Origin: Shewanella amazonensis SB2B
Lineage (GTDB): Bacteria; Pseudomonadota; Gammaproteobacteria; Enterobacterales; Shewanellaceae
Direction: 5' to 3'
DNA length: 64,000 nucleotides
Assembly: GCF_000015245.1 (NCBI RefSeq)
Contig: NC_008700.1
Location: 3,044,001 to 3,108,000, forward strand
The position numbers were made by a program, and so were the translations under genes. Shown here one piece after another: positions 55,339 to 63,512 of this stretch. Position 1 is the first letter of the stretch. Every line of letters starts with the position of its first letter. Below the pieces are notes generated by a model. That model saw only the letters and a list, made by a program, of their open reading frames with translations, had not been told where the DNA came from and did no database searches.

Positions 55339-56155
55339 ATCCTGTTGGCCGTTATTGGCTCTGACACTCATTCTGGGTGGTTGCTCTTCCTCGCCGGAGC
55401 CCGGGAGCAGCACTAAAACCAGTACCAAGGGGGACAGGTATCATCAAAAACACGATGCCTACCCAGACTCGGCGCCTGATGTCAGCCAGGTTCCCGATGC
55501 AATCCCCCGTTACGAGCCCTACAGCAGGGGCGGCAACAAACCTTATACTGTGATGGGCAAGTCCTATAACGTGTTGGCGTCCGCCGCCAACTTCCGTGAG
55601 TCCGGTCTCGCCTCCTGGTATGGCACCAAATTCCATGGATACCACACCTCCAATGGCGAGGTGTATGACATGTACAGCATGACAGCGGCCCACAAGACCC
55701 TGCCCCTGCCAAGTTTTGTTCGCGTACGAAATCTGGATAACAAAAAAGAAGTGATAGTCAGGGTGAATGACAGGGGGCCGTTTCACGAGGGGCGCATCAT
55801 AGACTTGTCATACGCCGCCGCCTACCGCCTCGGCATGTTGAACACGGGTACCGCCCGGGTCGAGATTGAAACCATTTACATTCCTTCGCCGGAGAATGAG
55901 GCTTATACCAGCAGTCAGGATCCCAATCATTACTTTATTCAGGTTGTGGCATCCAAAGACAGAGAAAGGTTGAACCGGTTGGGTAAAGAACTTGCCGCCA
56001 AATACCAGCTCGGATATCGCTTACAGGAAAAAGATACCCTCTATCGCCTGCAATTGGGCCCCCTTGGCCACGAAGGTATTGCCAGTAAAATGCTGCAGCA
56101 GATGCGCCAACAGGGTTACCCAAGTGGCTATCTGGTTACTGAGCCCAAATCCTGA
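55319..56155 (+). CDS. rlpA: RlpA family septal-ring lipoprotein
   Basis: About 278 residues: lipoprotein signal (LLALTLILGGC), double-psi beta-barrel domain (GLASWYGTKFHGYHTSNGEVYDMYSMTAAHKTLPLPS...NDRGPFHEGRIIDLS) and a C-terminal SPOR domain (YFIQVVASKDRERLNRL...). SPOR domains bind denuded glycan at the septum; RlpA of Pseudomonas is a lytic transglycosylase for such glycan. Overlaps mltB by 20 bases. ATG 55325 is an alternative start. Confidence 0.93.
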   Translation: MRMPSIKSCWPLLALTLILGGCSSSPEPGSSTKTSTKGDRYHQKHDAYPDSAPDVSQVPDAIPRYEPYSRGGNKPYTVMGKSYNVLASAANFRESGLASWYGTKFHGYHTSNGEVYDMYSMTAAHKTLPLPSFVRVRNLDNKKEVIVRVNDRGPFHEGRIIDLSYAAAYRLGMLNTGTARVEIETIYIPSPENEAYTSSQDPNHYFIQVVASKDRERLNRLGKELAAKYQLGYRLQEKDTLYRLQLGPLGHEGIASKMLQQMRQQGYPSGYLVTEPKS

Positions 56156-56252
56156 ACATGAAGGAACCTTCACTGCAATCCCTTGTCAATTAATGTTAGA
56201 CTCGACGGGTTTCATACCGTTTACTAAAACCTCCTGAGAAAACGTGTAGTTA

Positions 56253-57431
56253 ATGATGAAAGTAATCAAACCTAGCGCCCCAAAATCGATGTTGCTCCTG
56301 GCCATTATGTCTGCCAGCGCCTTTGCAGCACCACCGACCGTCGTTCCAGATGCCCCTTCCGTGGCCGCCAAAGCTTATGTGTTGATGGATTATCACACCG
56401 GCCAGATCATTGCTGAAGAACATGCTTATGAGCAGCTGAATCCGGCCAGCCTTACCAAGATGATGACCAGCTATGTGATTGGTCATGAAATGAAAGTGGG
56501 CAACATCTCACCGGAAGATGACGTCACCATCACCAAAAACGCCTGGTCAAAGAACTTTCCCGATTCCTCAAAGATGTTCATCGAGGTAGGCAAAACAGTA
56601 AAAGCCGCCGATTTGAACCGTGGCATCATCATCCAGTCCGGTAACGACGCCTGTGTGGCCATGGCTGAGCACATTGCCGGTACCGAAGATGCTTTCGTTG
56701 ATATGATGAACTCCTGGGCGAAGCAACTCGGTATGACCGACAGCTACTTTGAAAACAGCCACGGTCTGGACTCTGACAACCACAAAACCACCGCCTATGA
56801 CATGGCCATTCTGGGTGCCGCCCTTATCCGTGACGTGCCGGAAGAGTACCGCATCTATTCCGAAAAAGAGTTCACCTTTAACGGTATCAAGCAATACAAC
56901 CGTAACGGCCTCTTATGGGACAAGAGCATGAACGTGGACGGTATCAAGACTGGCCACACCTCTGGCGCGGGTTATAACCTGGTGGCCTCTGCCACACAGG
57001 ACGACATGCGTTTGATTTCTGTGGTCATGGGCGCCAGCAGCGAGGCTTCCCGTAAGGCCGAAAGCAAAAAGCTACTGTCCTATGGTTTCCGCTTCTTCGA
57101 AACCGTCACCCCCTACAAGGCCGGTGACAGCTTCGTAAATCAACAAATTTGGTATGGCGATCGTGAAAGTGTCGACCTGGGCGTCGCTACCGACACTCCT
57201 CTGACCATTCGTCGCGGCAAAGGCAAAGAACTTCAGGCCAACTTCGAACTGACCAAGCCATTGGAAGCTCCACTGGCCAAAGGCGAAGTAGTGGGCCGCG
57301 TGTATTTCCAGTTGGATGGCAAAGACATAGCACAATTCCCGCTGGTAACACTGCAGGAAGTGAATGAAGGCAGCTGGTTCTCCAAGCTGATGGATTACTT
57401 CAAGCAGCTCGTCGCCAGCTGGCTGAGCTAA
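56253..57431 (+). CDS. dacA: D-alanyl-D-alanine carboxypeptidase (PBP5/6 type)
   Basis: Trims the terminal D-Ala of peptidoglycan stem peptides. 392 residues with a signal peptide ending SAFA, S66-L-T-K69, S129-G-N131 and K232-T-G, a C-terminal beta domain and an amphipathic anchor helix (SKLMDYFKQLVASWLS). Separated from rlpA by 97 bases, so a separate promoter is likely. Confidence 0.96.
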   Translation: MMKVIKPSAPKSMLLLAIMSASAFAAPPTVVPDAPSVAAKAYVLMDYHTGQIIAEEHAYEQLNPASLTKMMTSYVIGHEMKVGNISPEDDVTITKNAWSKNFPDSSKMFIEVGKTVKAADLNRGIIIQSGNDACVAMAEHIAGTEDAFVDMMNSWAKQLGMTDSYFENSHGLDSDNHKTTAYDMAILGAALIRDVPEEYRIYSEKEFTFNGIKQYNRNGLLWDKSMNVDGIKTGHTSGAGYNLVASATQDDMRLISVVMGASSEASRKAESKKLLSYGFRFFETVTPYKAGDSFVNQQIWYGDRESVDLGVATDTPLTIRRGKGKELQANFELTKPLEAPLAKGEVVGRVYFQLDGKDIAQFPLVTLQEVNEGSWFSKLMDYFKQLVASWLS

Positions 57432-57444
57432 GCCGATTCCCATG

Positions 57445-57474
57445 AAAATGCCACCTTCGGGTGGCATTTTTTTC
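57445..57474 (+). terminator. Terminator after dacA (TTCG loop)
   Basis: AAATGCCACC / GGTGGCATTT stem with the stable TTCG tetraloop and a T-run; 14 bases past the stop. Confidence 0.9.
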
Positions 57475-57546
57475 GCCCCCAGACCTTGATTGGGCTATAA
57501 TCGCCGCCATATTTGAGGCCCAAGCCCACGACAGAGACAATCGACT

Positions 57547-57813
57547 ATGCTAAACACCACTTTTGACCAATATCTGGAGTTTCCTTGTTCATTCCCCTTC
57601 AAAGTTGTGGGAGATGCCAGCGAGACTTTGGCCGATCGCGTGGTCGCCGTGGTTCAGCAACATGCTCCAGGTGATTACAGCCCAACCAGCAAGGTATCCA
57701 GCAAGGGCACATACCTGTCTGTAACCATTCGCGTTACCGTCACCAGCAAGGACCACATCGAAACCCTGTACACATCCCTTGCCGCCATCGAAGGCGTAAA
57801 ACGGGTACTTTAA
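57547..57813 (+). CDS. ybeD: YbeD family protein (DUF493)
   Basis: 88 residues; LEFPCSFPFKVVGDA at the start and SKGTYLSVTIRVTVTSKDHIETLY in the middle are those of the DUF493 family, ACT-like folds. It lies between dacA and lipB, as in E. coli. Function unknown. TATAAT at 57496 may be its -10. Confidence 0.93.
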   Translation: MLNTTFDQYLEFPCSFPFKVVGDASETLADRVVAVVQQHAPGDYSPTSKVSSKGTYLSVTIRVTVTSKDHIETLYTSLAAIEGVKRVL

Positions 57814-57844
57814 TTATTCCGGCGCGCCCTGTAAGCGCTTCTGT

Positions 57845-57873
57845 GTTACATTTCGGCATCCGCGGCGTATAAT
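57845..57873 (+). promoter_or_regulatory. Candidate promoter of lipB-lipA
   Basis: GTTACA, 17 bases, TATAAT; the -10 lies 34 bases before the lipB start. Confidence 0.5.
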
Positions 57874-57907
57874 GCCGCCACGCTGAACCTGAGGGGAGAG
57901 GTAGCCC

Positions 57908-58558
57908 TTGCAAGCCAAGACTCTGCATATCAGACATCTGGGTAATCAGGATTATGAAACTGTCTGGCACGCCATGCAGCATTACACCGATAACCGCGAT
58001 GAAAACAGCCCGGACGAACTCTGGTTGGTTGAACATCCTCCGGTATTTACCCAGGGGCAAGCCGGTAAAGCCGAGCACATCCTCAATCCCGGCGACATCC
58101 CTGTTATCCAGGTAGACCGCGGTGGTCAGGTGACGTATCACGGCCCGGGTCAGTTGGTTGCATACCCCCTGCTGGACATCAAACGCCTTAAAATCGGTGT
58201 TCGTCAGCTGGTTACCCATATAGAGCAGAGCATAGTCGACATGCTGAAGCCCTACGGCGTACAAGCCTACGCTAAAGCCGATGCCCCCGGAGTCTATGTT
58301 GACGAGCGTAAAGTCGCCTCCCTTGGCCTGCGAATCCGCCGTGGTTGTTCTTTCCACGGTCTGGCACTGAACGTCGACATGGATATTTCCCCCTTCCAGC
58401 GCATCAACCCCTGTGGCTATGCCGGCCTGGAAATGGTTCAGTGCAAAGCACTGGGCGGCCCCAATACCGTAAACGAAGCAGGTGAAAAACTCACCCTCAC
58501 CTTTAGCCAGCTTCTTGGCTATGAGCATCTGGTCCATCACCAAGGATTAGCAGAATAA
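57908..58558 (+). CDS. lipB: Octanoyltransferase
   Basis: Moves octanoyl from acyl carrier protein to lipoyl domains. 216 residues with WLVEHPPVFTQGQAGKAEHIL, RGGQVTYHGPGQLVAYPL, the catalytic Lys in RKVASLGLRIRRGCSFHG and the catalytic Cys in INPCGYAGLEM. TTG start at 57908, GGGGAGAGG upstream. One base separates it from lipA. Confidence 0.96.
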   Translation: MQAKTLHIRHLGNQDYETVWHAMQHYTDNRDENSPDELWLVEHPPVFTQGQAGKAEHILNPGDIPVIQVDRGGQVTYHGPGQLVAYPLLDIKRLKIGVRQLVTHIEQSIVDMLKPYGVQAYAKADAPGVYVDERKVASLGLRIRRGCSFHGLALNVDMDISPFQRINPCGYAGLEMVQCKALGGPNTVNEAGEKLTLTFSQLLGYEHLVHHQGLAE

Positions 58559-58559
58559 A

Positions 58560-59525
58560 ATGAACAGACCCGAAAGATTGCAGCCGGGCGTCAAACTGCG
58601 TGACGCAGACAAAGTCGCCCGAATTCCGGTAAAAATCATGCCATCCGAGCGTGAGACCATGCTCAGAAAGCCAGATTGGCTGCGGGTAAAGCTGCCTGCC
58701 TCCAATCAGCGCATCACCGAAATCAAGCAGGCACTGCGCAGCAACGGCCTTCACTCAGTGTGTGAAGAAGCCTCCTGCCCTAACTTGGCAGAATGCTTTA
58801 ACCACGGTACCGCCACCTTTATGATTTTGGGTGCCATTTGTACCCGCCGCTGCCCATTCTGCGACGTGGCCCACGGCCGTCCACTGAAACCTGATGCCGA
58901 TGAGCCGGTTAAACTGGCAAAGACCATCCGCGATATGAAGCTCAAGTACGTGGTGATCACTTCCGTTGACCGCGATGACCTGCGTGACGGCGGTGCCCAG
59001 CATTTTGCCGACTGTATCCGTGAAATCCGCGCCCTGAATCCGCACATCCAGATTGAAACCCTGGTACCCGATTTCCGCGGCCGTATCGACGTTGCACTGG
59101 ATATCCTGAGTACCAATCCACCGGATGTATTCAACCACAACCTGGAAACTGCACCTGCGCACTATCGCAAGGCTCGCCCGGGCGCCAACTATCAATGGTC
59201 ACTGGATCTGCTCAAGCGCTTTAAAGAGCGTCACCCAAACATTCCAACCAAGTCTGGTTTGATGATGGGGCTGGGTGAAACCAACGAAGAAATCATTCAG
59301 GTGCTCAAAGATCTACGTGCCCACGATGTGAACATGCTGACCCTGGGCCAGTACCTGCAGCCGTCCAAGTTCCACCTGCCGGTAGAGCGCTACGTGAGCC
59401 CACAGGAATTTGATGAGCTGAAAGTGATTGCCGAAGATCTGGGATTCAGCCACGCCGCCTGTGGCCCGCTGGTGCGCTCAAGCTACCATGCCGACCTCCA
59501 GGCACAGGGCAAGGAAGTGAAATAA
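58560..59525 (+). CDS. lipA: Lipoyl synthase
   Basis: Radical-SAM enzyme that inserts two sulfurs into octanoyl groups. 321 residues; auxiliary cluster ligands C68, C73, C79 and radical-SAM cluster C94, C98, C101 (CTRRCPFCD), plus the C-terminal RSSYHAD. Operon with lipB. Confidence 0.98.
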   Translation: MNRPERLQPGVKLRDADKVARIPVKIMPSERETMLRKPDWLRVKLPASNQRITEIKQALRSNGLHSVCEEASCPNLAECFNHGTATFMILGAICTRRCPFCDVAHGRPLKPDADEPVKLAKTIRDMKLKYVVITSVDRDDLRDGGAQHFADCIREIRALNPHIQIETLVPDFRGRIDVALDILSTNPPDVFNHNLETAPAHYRKARPGANYQWSLDLLKRFKERHPNIPTKSGLMMGLGETNEEIIQVLKDLRAHDVNMLTLGQYLQPSKFHLPVERYVSPQEFDELKVIAEDLGFSHAACGPLVRSSYHADLQAQGKEVK

Positions 59526-59556
59526 GCAGGCTTAGCATTAAAGTCAGGCTTTAATT

Positions 59557-59583
59557 AAAAACGGCGCACTGGCGCCGTTTTTA
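59557..59583. terminator. Bidirectional terminator between lipA and rimI
   Basis: ACGGCGC / GCGCCGT with a 4-base loop, A4 before and T-run after; convergent genes on either side. Confidence 0.85.
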
Positions 59584-59593
59584 TTGGGGTAAC

Positions 59594-60043
59594 TTAATCA
59601 GCCGTATCCAGCCTTAAATCCATCAGCACCGCATCCTCGCGGCCATCTATTGTTGGATAGTAGCCCTTGCGCCTGCCAATCTCGGTAAATCCCAGACGCT
59701 GATAAAGGCCAATGGCGGCCATATTTGAGGCACGAACCTCGAGCATCAGCACCTGAGCCCCATGGTTTTGTGCATCGGCAATCACCTGCTCGAGCAGTAG
59801 CTTACCCAGACCTTTCCCCTGTGCCGAAGGAAGCACGCAAATATCAAACAGGGTTGCCTCATCCACTATCTGCTGCACTATGGCAAATCCCAGCAGCACA
59901 TCGTCACGATAGAGTCCACTGCAGCGATACAGAGGACCGAAGCAATCGGCCAGGGCTCCCTCCGACATCGGATGGGAGTGAGCCTCAGACTCAATGAACG
60001 CCATATTCGGAGCATCGTGCTGACCGAGTGCCTCAATCTTCAT
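59594..60043 (-). CDS. rimI: Ribosomal-protein-alanine N-acetyltransferase
   Basis: GNAT acetyltransferase of 149 residues; RimI acetylates the N-terminal Ala of ribosomal protein bS18. Acetyl-CoA motif VLPSAQGKGLGKLLLEQVI, then ASNMAAIGLYQRLGFTEIGRRKGYYP. Start ATG 60043, within the stop of the upstream gene (TAATG). The longer open frame is not coding. Confidence 0.92.
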   Translation of the reverse strand: MKIEALGQHDAPNMAFIESEAHSHPMSEGALADCFGPLYRCSGLYRDDVLLGFAIVQQIVDEATLFDICVLPSAQGKGLGKLLLEQVIADAQNHGAQVLMLEVRASNMAAIGLYQRLGFTEIGRRKGYYPTIDGREDAVLMDLRLDTAD

Positions 60044-60312
60044 TACAAGGCTCCGCAGGTGCTGAGCGCATGCCAGAGCGCTCGTTTGCCTTGAGGCGTA
60101 TCCAGTTGTCCCAGTGACACAGAGCGACTCTCGCCGGAACATGGTGTGAGTGCGATAAATGACTCTTTAACCTGGCACTCAAGCTCAGCGAACAGAGGAT
60201 GATCAAACATGTTGTTAATCGCCTGCTTCAACTCAGGCGATAAAGGCGCAGGCTTGCCAACCTCACGCCAACGGGCGATGCCCATGGCATCCAGATATGC
60301 CGCTTTTTCCAT
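60043..60312 (-). CDS. holD: Probable DNA polymerase III psi subunit, short
   Basis: 89 residues upstream of and coupled to rimI, where holD lies in enterobacteria. The start YLDAMGIARWREVGKP parallels the psi N-terminus (a LGI.QW helix that binds the chi subunit), and the end GKRALWHAL parallels the psi end. The protein is about 50 residues shorter than the E. coli one (137), and the middle is much reduced. Assignment rests on position plus these two weak resemblances. Confidence 0.65.
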   Translation of the reverse strand: MEKAAYLDAMGIARWREVGKPAPLSPELKQAINNMFDHPLFAELECQVKESFIALTPCSGESRSVSLGQLDTPQGKRALWHALSTCGAL

Positions 60313-60417
60313 TGCCTATCCTCTTTATCGAACCGAACACTTTAATCTATTATTTCAATTTCAAATGAATTTTTTAATTTATTATTCTAATTAAATCAAA
60401 AACAGGAGGAGACTATT

Positions 60418-60891
60418 ATGATCAACAACGGTATCGACCAACAAAATCGCCTCGCCATCGCCATCGCCAAAGGTCTCTATAAGCTATTGGCTGACAGCTA
60501 TGGCCTGTATCTCAAGACCCACAGCTTTCACTGGAACGTAACCGGCCCTATGTTCACCAGTCTGCACCTCATGTTTGAGCAGCAGTATACCGAACTTGCC
60601 CTCGCCGTGGACAGTATTGCAGAGCGGGTTAGGGCCTTGGGTGTAAAAGCCATAGGCTCCTACAGCGCCTTTGCCGCCGTAACCGACATTCAGGAAGACA
60701 CTGGCAGCCTCAATGCAAGAGACATGATTAGCAGCCTGATAGAAGGCCAGGAAATTATTATCCGCAGTGCCAGAACCCTCATCCCGCTCGCGGCAGAAAG
60801 TAGTGACGACGCCTCGGTGGATTTGCTCACCCAAAGGGTCAGTATCCATGAAAAGAACGCCTGGATGCTAAGAAGCCTGTTGGAGGACTAA
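60418..60891 (+). CDS. dps: Dps family ferritin-like protein
   Basis: 157 residues; ferroxidase residues appear in THSFHWNVTGPMF and MFEQQYTELALAVDSIAERVRALG. Dps proteins oxidise and store iron with H2O2 and protect DNA. A strong AGGAGG lies before the ATG; the 105 bases upstream, shared with holD, are very AT-rich, fitting a regulated stress promoter, but I cannot define sites. Confidence 0.95.
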   Translation: MINNGIDQQNRLAIAIAKGLYKLLADSYGLYLKTHSFHWNVTGPMFTSLHLMFEQQYTELALAVDSIAERVRALGVKAIGSYSAFAAVTDIQEDTGSLNARDMISSLIEGQEIIIRSARTLIPLAAESSDDASVDLLTQRVSIHEKNAWMLRSLLED

Positions 60892-60950
60892 ATCGCTGCC
60901 CGATTGCAACGTAAAGCGGGGATGCAAATTACTCGAACGCTGAAAAGACG

Positions 60951-60978
60951 AAAGGCCGTTCATTTCTGAACGGCCTTT
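60951..60978 (-). terminator. Terminator of tRNA-Trp
   Basis: AAAGGCCGTTC / GAACGGCCTTT perfect 11-bp stem with a 6-base loop, 9 bases beyond the tRNA CCA; also downstream of dps on the other strand. Confidence 0.85.
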
Positions 60979-60986
60979 CTGGCATA

Positions 60987-61063
60987 TGGCAGGGGTGGCA
61001 GGACTCGAACCCGCAACCGTCGGTTTTGGAGACCGCTGTTCTACCAATTGGAACTACACCCCT
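60987..61063 (-). tRNA. tRNA-Trp (anticodon CCA)
   Basis: 77 bases with encoded CCA. Anticodon loop CTCCAAA, acceptor AGGGGTG / CACCCCT. The D-arm reads AGTTCCAATTGGTAGAAC, one base longer than in E. coli. Transcribed alone from its own promoter. Confidence 0.95.
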
Positions 61064-61076
61064 GTTGACGGAGGGC

Positions 61077-61105
61077 ATTATGCAAAATACCCCCCTAAAG
61101 GTAAA
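61077..61105 (-). promoter_or_regulatory. Promoter of tRNA-Trp
   Basis: On the minus strand TTTACC, 17 bases, CATAAT, then GCCCTCCG. Same -10 and same GC-rich discriminator type as the other tRNA operon promoter. Confidence 0.65.
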
Positions 61106-61252
61106 GCACTTTTTTAATGAAAACCGCTTGGTTGCGGCTTTTTCAGCCATAAAGACCTGTTTGTCTATTCGCTGTGCTCACCGGAGAGGAATCAGGGTTG
61201 GCTGACAAGCACAGGTAGCCAACTGTGACTGAGCCGTTACGAACTTCCGCTG

Positions 61253-62254
61253 TCATCCTCCGTGATGACCACCATTTCCATTACCGCACTGCATTACAGT
61301 TTCAGTCCCGCCATTTACACCGGCGCTGATCCTCACAAAACCTGCGTCAGCAAACATGGAAAATGAACCATGCTGGATATCATCTGCATGCGGGTTATCT
61401 AAATTACCGAGGCAGCTATAGCCAACACGATACATCCCTTCCGGTAAATACCCCATCTCGAAGAACCAATGGCCAGAGGTATCTTGCCTGAGAGGAGCGA
61501 CAGCAATGGGAGCAACATGTCCCTCAGGGGTTGAGTCATGCATATCGCCCATTTGTGCGAGGCTGTTAACTGAATCAGGGTATAGGTAGGCTAAGTGACT
61601 AAAAGAACCGCTGGCAGGAAGCATTACAGCATTGGCGGTTTCACAATCTGCTATCCACTGAGGATCCATCTCGCCCAGCAAATGCCCCATCACATGATTA
61701 TCTACCGACCAGCTGCCATGATGGCGCAATGTGTAGTTATGGTCATCATCATGATTGAGCCCCAGATAGAGTCCAATCTCCATAGTAAAGCTCTGGTGTT
61801 GGTTGGCTGACACAGAAAAATTCATGAGAGGAAGCACCCCTTCCTGTACCTGCATAGGATGGATACCCTGGCCATCCTCAACGTAGCAACCGTTATTACC
61901 ATCCCCTGCTATCACTGTCATATGAACATCATGGTAATTACCTGTCGGAACACTCAACCCATCAACAATCCTGATACTCTTTTTTCCCTGATAGTCCAGA
62001 AGATTAAATTTTCTATCTTTCAATGAATAGCGATGCTGGTTATTGAGTTCATCGGTCATCACCAATTCATTCAGCTGAATTATGACCCCGACGACCCCAC
62101 TCATAGGCGAGTCGGATATATCGATACTCAGGGTGCCAGCTTGATTCCCACTTGCAGGGATAGTTGGCGAATGATTGCCATCAATAGTATTGCTTTCTCC
62201 GCAAGCCATTAAAAATGCGCAGAAAAATAGTATGACGAACTTTAAACACCTCAT
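61253..62254 (-). CDS. DUF4382 domain lipoprotein
   Basis: 333 residues. Lipoprotein signal CAFLMAC, then a DUF4382-type domain (GTLSIDISDSPMSGVVGVIIQLNELVMTD...) at about 40-190. The later part contains a His/Asp-rich stretch (LNHDDDHNYTLRHHGSWSVDNHVMGH) and ends with GNGNGGHHGG, which may bind metal. Function unknown. It stands alone, with no clear terminator seen. Confidence 0.8.
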   Translation of the reverse strand: MRCLKFVILFFCAFLMACGESNTIDGNHSPTIPASGNQAGTLSIDISDSPMSGVVGVIIQLNELVMTDELNNQHRYSLKDRKFNLLDYQGKKSIRIVDGLSVPTGNYHDVHMTVIAGDGNNGCYVEDGQGIHPMQVQEGVLPLMNFSVSANQHQSFTMEIGLYLGLNHDDDHNYTLRHHGSWSVDNHVMGHLLGEMDPQWIADCETANAVMLPASGSFSHLAYLYPDSVNSLAQMGDMHDSTPEGHVAPIAVAPLRQDTSGHWFFEMGYLPEGMYRVGYSCLGNLDNPHADDIQHGSFSMFADAGFVRISAGVNGGTETVMQCGNGNGGHHGG

Positions 62255-62975
62255 TTCACCCCCCGAACTGGCTTAGCGATGCTGAATAGCCATACATCAT
62301 CCGGCCGCTGGCAGTTAAAAATTGTGATCCTCATCAAGCAGTAAAACATCTATTTAACAAACGAGTGTGTATTCCCTCAAAATGTGAGCTGACATAAAGG
62401 GCTGACAAATTATCATTACGTTCAGAGCAAGACTCTGTTAGGCACAAAAAACTGGAGGTGCGTTAATTACAAAAAGACTGCGATTTCGGCGGTCACCCAC
62501 GGGTAGATTTCTCGTAACGTTGGCGGCGGCATCGTTCCAGGGACACCATAAAAAAAACTCGTGCACGCCTTTTACAATAGCAGCAGGGGCTTTCGTCTTA
62601 AGTAACGGGTGAATATCGCGCAGCGATGAGTTCCTGAGCGAGAGGCAAGGATGGCCGAACTGGCTCTTGTATAAGGATATATTTTGCCAAACTGGGCTGT
62701 TAAGCAAGGACGCTATTGGATGGGGCCGGCTGGCTGGCCCGAACCTCAAAGTGCGCAGCACTTTCGGGAGCGATAAAGACAAAAAAGCCCCGCTGTTTTC
62801 AGCAAGACTTTATGTCAGTTGGTGGGCGAATGTGGCGCAGCCACAAGCTGAGGGTAGAAAACCGTTCCAGACGTTTCTAGATTCCCAACATCCATGGCGG
62901 TTAGCGCGAAGCTTTAGTGTCGCTGGGGCGGATTTATCCGCAACACCACAACACCAAGTGCAAATGTTGTAAAAC
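62255..62975. other. Unassigned stretch before the rRNA operon
   Basis: About 720 bases without a gene I can support. Two short frames exist, 62438-62782 (minus, 114 codons) and 62667-62972 (plus, 101 codons); they overlap, lack good ribosome sites and resemble no family I know. The sequence has the look of a decayed or repetitive intergenic element, but I cannot show repeats within this window. Confidence 0.4.
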
Positions 62976-63007
62976 GAAAAAAGCCTCTGCATTACTGCAG
63001 AGGCTTT
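62976..63007 (-). terminator. Terminator of the rRNA operon
   Basis: AAAGCCTCTGCA / TGCAGAGGCTTT perfect 12-bp stem with a TTAC loop, T-run on the minus strand, 11 bases after tRNA-Asp. Confidence 0.9.
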
Positions 63008-63018
63008 CGTCTTTATGT

Positions 63019-63095
63019 TGGCGGAGCGGACGGGACTCGAACCCGCGACCCCCGGCGTGACAGGCCGGTATTCTAACCAACTGAACTACCGCTCC
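63019..63095 (-). tRNA. tRNA-Asp (anticodon GTC)
   Basis: 77 bases with encoded CCA, anticodon loop CTGTCAC, acceptor GGAGCGG / CCGCTCC. Distal gene of the rRNA operon, 21 bases after 5S. Confidence 0.96.
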
Positions 63096-63116
63096 TTTGG
63101 GCTAGGCCCAAATTAG

Positions 63117-63236
63117 GCGTCTGGCAATGACCTACTCTCACATGGGGAGACCCCACACTACCATCGGCGCTGCTCCGTTTCACTACTGAGTTCGGAATGG
63201 GATCAGGTGGGACCAGAGCGCTATTGTCACCAGACA
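63117..63236 (-). rRNA. rrf: 5S ribosomal RNA
   Basis: About 120 bases; GGTCCCACCTGATCCCAT, CCGAACTCAGTAGTGAAAC and GATGGTAGTGTGGGGTCTCC are diagnostic. Ends set by pairing TGTCTGG with CCAGACG, so they are accurate to a few bases. Confidence 0.95.
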
Positions 63237-63262
63237 TAAACTTGTATGGAACAAAGTTTAAA

Positions 63263-63308
63263 CGCGCTTTAGCGCGGCCCGTTAGGGTCAACTACAAGGA
63301 TGTAGTTG
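63263..63308 (-). repeat. Two hairpins in the tRNA-Val to 5S spacer
   Basis: CGCGCT-TT-AGCGCG at 63263-63276 and CAACTACA-AGGA-TGTAGTTG at 63289-63308. They lie in the transcribed spacer and lack T-runs, so they are probably processing structures. Confidence 0.55.
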
Positions 63309-63351
63309 ATAAATTCGTTCCTGAATCTGGAAAGCTGCTTTGCAGTAAATA

Positions 63352-63427
63352 TGGTGGTCGCTACTGGGATCGAACCAGTGACCCCCTCCTTGTAAGGGAG
63401 GTGCTCTCCCGGCTGAGCTAAGCGACC
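63352..63427 (-). tRNA. tRNA-Val (anticodon TAC)
   Basis: 76 bases with encoded CCA; anticodon loop CTTACAA, acceptor GGTCGCT / AGCGACC, T-loop GTTCGATCC. It lies between 23S and 5S on the same strand, 85 bases after the 23S end. Confidence 0.96.
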
Positions 63428-63512
63428 GGTATTCTGTGCTATTGAGTTATCACTTCAATCAAGTCTGGTTTCTTCAAGACTATCTACACCATCTGAAACC
63501 CATCTGGGTTGT

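Noticed and set aside
62438..62782. 114-codon minus-strand frame in the unassigned stretch
   Set aside because: No ribosome site, no family resemblance and overlap with an opposite frame; not reported as a gene.
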